NCBI GenBank assembly: GCA_003534175.1
Contig: DPFD01000137.1
Coordinates: 1 to 9,317, forward strand
Direction of reading: 5' to 3'
Origin: Chitinophagaceae bacterium
GTDB taxonomy: Bacteria; Bacteroidota; Bacteroidia; Chitinophagales; Chitinophagaceae
DNA length: 9,317 bases
Made by a program: the position numbers and the translations under genes. Positions 6,407 to 9,317 of the stretch are shown piece by piece. Position 1 is the stretch's first letter. The number at the start of each line of letters is the position of its first letter. The notes beneath the pieces are model-generated. The model did no database searches, had not been told where the DNA came from, and worked only from the letters and a program-made list of their open reading frames with translations.

Positions 6407-7006
6407 ATGGCAGCAAAAGATAACAGTACCGAGCAACACATAAAGGAAACGGCGATGCGCGTTTTTTTTAAGGAGGGGCGTTTTAATGCCACCACTCAGG
6501 AAATTGCTGATGCAGCGGGTGTAAACAGAACGTTGTTGCATTATTATTTCAGGACCAGGGAGATTTTGCTGGACATTGTATTGAAAGAAGGGAAATCAGC
6601 CTTCAGAACTAAGCTGGCAGAAACAGTAGATCCTGCACTTTCTTTTAAAGAGAAAATAAGCAGGTTGATAGATGTGTGGATGGAACACATACTGGAATTC
6701 CCGTATCTGGATGCCTATCTGGTGTCTCAAATGTCGAATACTGATTTTTTAGAAAGCATGAAAAAGGAAGAGAAGGAAAACTCGAAAAAAACGGAAGCTT
6801 TTTTTGAGGAGTTGCAGGTTGAAATGAATGCCGGCCGGATTAAAAAAATGGATCCTACTCAGTTTCTGTTGAATTTTATCTCTATGGTGTCGTACCCGCT
6901 GGTCATGCGCCCGTTGTTAGAAGCGTCTATGTTCAAAACCAAAAGAGCGTATAACCAGGCCCTGGAACATAGAAAAGAAGCCATTCTGGCGGCATTGTTT
7001 ATTTAA
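6407..7006 (+). CDS. TetR/AcrR-family transcriptional repressor
   Basis: With the start at 6407 the product is 199 residues, normal for the family. The N-terminal DNA-binding domain is clear. Helix 1 covers about 8-24 (EQHIKETAMRVFFKEG). The helix-turn-helix follows at about 28-48, with ATTQEIADAAGVN and recognition helix RTLLHYYF. The remainder is helical and variable and would form the ligand-binding and dimerisation domain; the ligand cannot be predicted. An upstream in-frame ATG at 6368 would add 13 residues (MLLYLCLTKLSNI), but it precedes the predicted transcription start and would place the promoter inside the gene, so it is rejected. The next genes on the strand encode efflux components, and three matching palindromes lie before and after the gene. 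It is therefore most likely an autoregulated repressor of this efflux operon, relieved by a pump substrate. Confidence 0.93.
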   Translation: MAAKDNSTEQHIKETAMRVFFKEGRFNATTQEIADAAGVNRTLLHYYFRTREILLDIVLKEGKSAFRTKLAETVDPALSFKEKISRLIDVWMEHILEFPYLDAYLVSQMSNTDFLESMKKEEKENSKKTEAFFEELQVEMNAGRIKKMDPTQFLLNFISMVSYPLVMRPLLEASMFKTKRAYNQALEHRKEAILAALFI

Positions 7007-7026
7007 TTTTTTTATTTAAAAATTAA
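7003..7026. repeat. A/T-only 9-bp inverted repeat over the tetR stop codon
   Basis: TTAATTTTT at 7003-7011 pairs perfectly with AAAAATTAA at 7018-7026 around a 6-nt loop. It includes the tetR TAA stop and overlaps the first bases of the third operator-like site. With no G-C pairs and no T-tract behind it, it is a poor intrinsic terminator. It may simply reflect local A/T richness. Confidence 0.4.
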
Positions 7027-7038
7027 CAAAAATGTTAA
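7023..7038. promoter_or_regulatory. Putative TetR operator O3, upstream of efflux genes
   Basis: TTAACAAAAATGTTAA is a palindrome with perfect 6-bp arms (TTAACA and TGTTAA) around AAAA. It matches the 16-bp core of the two sites before tetR at 14 of 16 positions. It starts 16 bp after the tetR stop and lies 138 bp before the outer-membrane factor ATG. I infer it is the operator through which the TetR protein controls the pump genes, either by blocking a nearby promoter or as a roadblock to read-through. Confidence 0.62.
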
Positions 7039-7076
7039 ACTCAATAGTTAGGAATGCACGACTAGGAATACATCTC

Positions 7077-7098
7077 TTGCGTTGAATCTCATACGCAA
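7077..7098 (+). repeat. Short inverted repeat in the leader of the efflux genes
   Basis: TTGCGT at 7077-7082 and ACGCAA at 7093-7098 form a 6-bp stem with a 10-nt loop in the 170-bp gap before the outer-membrane factor gene. An alternative register (CGTTG at 7080-7084 with CAACG at 7096-7100) is also possible. There is no following T-tract, so it is not a terminator. It could be a leader hairpin or a protein-binding site. Confidence 0.35.
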
Positions 7099-7176
7099 CG
7101 TGAACTTGGGTAAGAATTAAATGATGAACATATAAAATTATATCAGATCAATACTATCAAAATACTCATTCAAACC

Positions 7177-8532
7177 ATGAAGAAATCAAGAATTATACTG
7201 GCGTGTTTAAGCCTTTTTGCGGTGGACGTACAGGCTCAGGATGTTACCGAACTCACTTTAAAGAAAGCCCTGCAGTATGCAGTTCAAAACTTTTCCGATG
7301 CCCGCAAGGCAAGGTTAGACGTTGAGAATGCCGGCTACCAGATTCAGGAAGTGCAATCAAGGGCACTGCCACAGGTAACGGCCAACGGTGGGTTGAACTA
7401 TAATCCGCTTTTACAAAAAAGTGCATTACCGGGTGAATTGAATCCGGTGAACCCCGGGCAAACATTTTTGGTGGCATTCGGGCAAAAGTGGAACACCAGC
7501 ATGGGGGTGTCTGTTACTCAAAATATTTTTGATCAGTCGGTGTTTACCGGATTGAAAGCGGCTAAATCTACCCGGGAGTTTTATGCGTTAAATGCGCAGC
7601 TTACAGAAGAGTTGGTATTGGAAAAAGTGTCTGTTACCTACTACCAGTTGTTGTTGCAACGACAACAGATTGCAAACATTGATAGCAATATCAGTACCAC
7701 TATGAAGGCGTATTCGGTTATCAACGGCTTGTATGAAAGTGGCCTGGGTAAAAAAATTGATGTGGATCGATTGGAAGTAAAATTGCTGAACCTTCAAAGT
7801 CAGAGACAACAACTTTTAAACGCTGTTGCACTTCACGAAAATTCATTGAAGTTTTTGATTGGCATGCCGGTTGAGCAGCAAATCATTGTTCCGGATGAAG
7901 TGGTTAGGCTATCGAATGTGGGAGATTTATTGGTTGCTGATTCGGGTGTTATGGAGAATCGAAGTGAAATTATGTTGTTACAAAAACAGCAGCAGTTACT
8001 AAAATTTAAGAAAGAATCCGTAAAGGCTGAATATTATCCAACCCTTTCCTTAACGGGCAGTTATAGTTACCAGGGAATTGGCAACAGGTTCCCTATGTTT
8101 AAAGGAATGAATCAGGGGGTAAACTGGTTTGATGTAAGCACAATCGGATTGAATTTGAAAATACCCATTTTTAACGGGTTTGCCACCAAAGCAAGAATAA
8201 GGCAAACGGATGTTGAAATTCGAAAACTGCAAGAAGATATGGCCCAGACAAAGCAGAGCCTACATATGGATTTTTCGAACGCTAAAATTCAATTGAACAA
8301 TTCCATCATCATATTAAATGTGCAGGAACGAAATGCAGATCTCGCACAAAAAGTACTGGAGAATACCAACAATAATTATACGCAGGGATTGGCTACTCTC
8401 ACAGATTTAATCGATGCTCAGAACGCATTGTTCGAATCGAAAAATGCTTACACCTCCGGTTTGCTGGATTACAGACTGGCTGAAATAAAACTCCTAAAAG
8501 CTACGGGCAAGCTCAGATCGTTACTTAACTAA
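7177..8532 (+). CDS. TolC-family outer-membrane efflux protein
   Basis: This 451-residue protein begins with a signal peptide (MKKSRIILACLSLFAVDVQA, cleavage before Q21), then the usual LTLKKALQYAVQNFSDARKARLDVENA helix. Two outer-membrane-efflux repeats can be seen. Each has long amphipathic helices and a beta-strand segment, ending in VTQNIFDQSVFTGLKAA (from about 113) in the first and LKIPIFNGFATKARIRQ (from about 327) in the second. The protein should form the trimeric outer-membrane and periplasmic tunnel of a tripartite efflux pump. Length is normal for the family. Cys10 sits in an ILAC context, but the preceding stretch is too short for a lipoprotein signal. It starts 170 bp after tetR and is followed 36 bp later by the adaptor gene, so the two share an operon. 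No TAnnTTTG promoter was found in the gap, so transcription may come from the tetR promoter or from an unrecognised one. Confidence 0.95.
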   Translation: MKKSRIILACLSLFAVDVQAQDVTELTLKKALQYAVQNFSDARKARLDVENAGYQIQEVQSRALPQVTANGGLNYNPLLQKSALPGELNPVNPGQTFLVAFGQKWNTSMGVSVTQNIFDQSVFTGLKAAKSTREFYALNAQLTEELVLEKVSVTYYQLLLQRQQIANIDSNISTTMKAYSVINGLYESGLGKKIDVDRLEVKLLNLQSQRQQLLNAVALHENSLKFLIGMPVEQQIIVPDEVVRLSNVGDLLVADSGVMENRSEIMLLQKQQQLLKFKKESVKAEYYPTLSLTGSYSYQGIGNRFPMFKGMNQGVNWFDVSTIGLNLKIPIFNGFATKARIRQTDVEIRKLQEDMAQTKQSLHMDFSNAKIQLNNSIIILNVQERNADLAQKVLENTNNNYTQGLATLTDLIDAQNALFESKNAYTSGLLDYRLAEIKLLKATGKLRSLLN

Positions 8533-8568
8533 AAACTAAACTCAGATTAAGCAAAACAATAAACGAAA

Positions 8569-9317
8569 ATGAAAAAGTTCACAAAAATTTTATTGGGGAT
8601 TCTAATTGCCTCCGGCATCGTTGTCATCATAGGAATCGTACTTACCAATAACAAAAAGAAAAATGAAGCAAAAACTGCTGTAGTGGCAGAAATCAATTCC
8701 GGAGTTTCTGTAAAAACAGCTATAGTTTCCAAGAATCAGTTAGAAATAAACTTTACTGCCAATGGCAAGTTCTCTCCCGTACAAGAGCTTGAATATTCCA
8801 GTGAAATGGCGGGCCGTGTTATAAATGTACTGGTAGAGGAAGGAGATTATGTGCGTAAAGGACAAACCCTTGCCATCATTAAAACGGATAATCTATCTGT
8901 AGATATACAGGCAGCCCGGGAAGTATATGCCAATGCCTTAAGGGATAAGGAACGTTTTGAAAATGCTTTTAAAACCGGAGGTGTAACTCAACAGCAGGTT
9001 GATCAGGCGTTGTTGAATTTAAAAAATGCTGAAGCCCGGTTGCAACAGGCAAATATTAAAAGAGCTGATGCCAATCTTCGCGCATCCATCAATGGTGTTA
9101 TCAACAAACGCATGATTGAACCCGGTTCTGTGTTGGCATCCGGCACGCGGTTGTTTGAAATAGTGGATGTATCTAAACTTACACTCGATATAGCCGTTAG
9201 CGAAGCTCAGGTTGTTACACTGAAAGTGGGCGATACAGTTACTGTTTCAGCAAGCGTTATTCCTCATAATCAGTTTAAAGGGAAAATAAGTTTTATTGCG
9301 GCAAAGGCCGATGACCG
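8569..9317 (+). CDS. RND-type efflux periplasmic adaptor (membrane fusion protein), 3' end outside window
   Basis: The reading frame opens at the ATG at 8569 and stays open for 249 codons to the window edge; complete members are about 350-400 residues. A lysine-flanked membrane anchor or uncleaved signal lies at about 7-26. It is followed by the first lipoyl half-motif (AGRVINVLVEEGDYVRKGQTLAII, about 81-104), an alpha-helical hairpin (about 110-170), the second lipoyl half with the INGVINKRMIEPGSVLASGTRLFEI pattern (about 174-198), and the start of the beta-barrel domain (LTLDIAVSEAQV onward). This is the AcrA/MdtA type, which links an inner-membrane RND pump to a TolC channel. Together with the preceding TolC-type gene it defines a tripartite efflux operon; the pump gene is expected just beyond the right edge. 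Substrate cannot be inferred. Confidence 0.93.
   Translation, partial: MKKFTKILLGILIASGIVVIIGIVLTNNKKKNEAKTAVVAEINSGVSVKTAIVSKNQLEINFTANGKFSPVQELEYSSEMAGRVINVLVEEGDYVRKGQTLAIIKTDNLSVDIQAAREVYANALRDKERFENAFKTGGVTQQQVDQALLNLKNAEARLQQANIKRADANLRASINGVINKRMIEPGSVLASGTRLFEIVDVSKLTLDIAVSEAQVVTLKVGDTVTVSASVIPHNQFKGKISFIAAKADD

Noticed and set aside
7177..7206. Outer-membrane factor as a lipoprotein through Cys10 (ILAC)
   Set aside because: The stretch before the cysteine is too short for a lipoprotein signal, and a normal signal-peptidase I site (VQA before QD) lies at residues 18-21.

Overview
The window looks like a chromosomal segment of a Bacteroidota bacterium, probably close to the Chitinophagaceae (the lineage is inferred from remembered protein families, not from a search). 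Three things point there. There is an ftsX - DUF3098 - uppP cluster. Several intergenic gaps carry the Bacteroidota-type promoter element TAnnTTTG. The leucyl-tRNA synthetase is the long form, with an insert and no zinc-knuckle cysteines.

Layout. Positions 1-1957 (minus strand) hold an envelope cluster read ftsX, DUF3098 membrane protein, uppP; uppP runs off the left edge and is seen for 216 residues. A 195-bp divergent gap (1958-2152) carries back-to-back -7 elements. On the plus strand, leuS (2153-4915) follows. Its stop overlaps the start of a small signal-less M23-type peptidase-fold protein (4912-5619) by 4 bp. A secreted PsbP/DcrB-like protein (5626-6150, minus strand) converges on it. 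The 6151-6406 gap holds a large inverted repeat and a TetR-type control region. Next come a TetR-family regulator (6407-7006), a TolC-type outer-membrane factor (7177-8532) and the first 249 residues of an RND-type periplasmic adaptor (8569-9317, cut by the right edge). The inner-membrane pump gene would be expected just outside the window.

How it works together. The left part is housekeeping: FtsEX-controlled cell-wall hydrolysis, recycling of the undecaprenyl carrier, and leucine tRNA charging. The right part is a drug- or solvent-efflux module with its own repressor. The most informative non-coding signal is a set of three matching imperfect palindromes with core TTAACA-N4-TGTYAA. Two are identical 18-mers that bracket the predicted tetR promoter. 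The third lies between tetR and the outer-membrane factor gene. I read them as operators of this TetR protein, giving autoregulation plus control of the pump genes.

Other points worth a second look are the M23 protein, whose normally invariant HxH zinc motif reads H-L-Q, and a perfect 10-bp inverted repeat at 6233-6281. No tRNA, rRNA, CRISPR array or insertion sequence was seen. I found no convincing evidence of a wholly new system.
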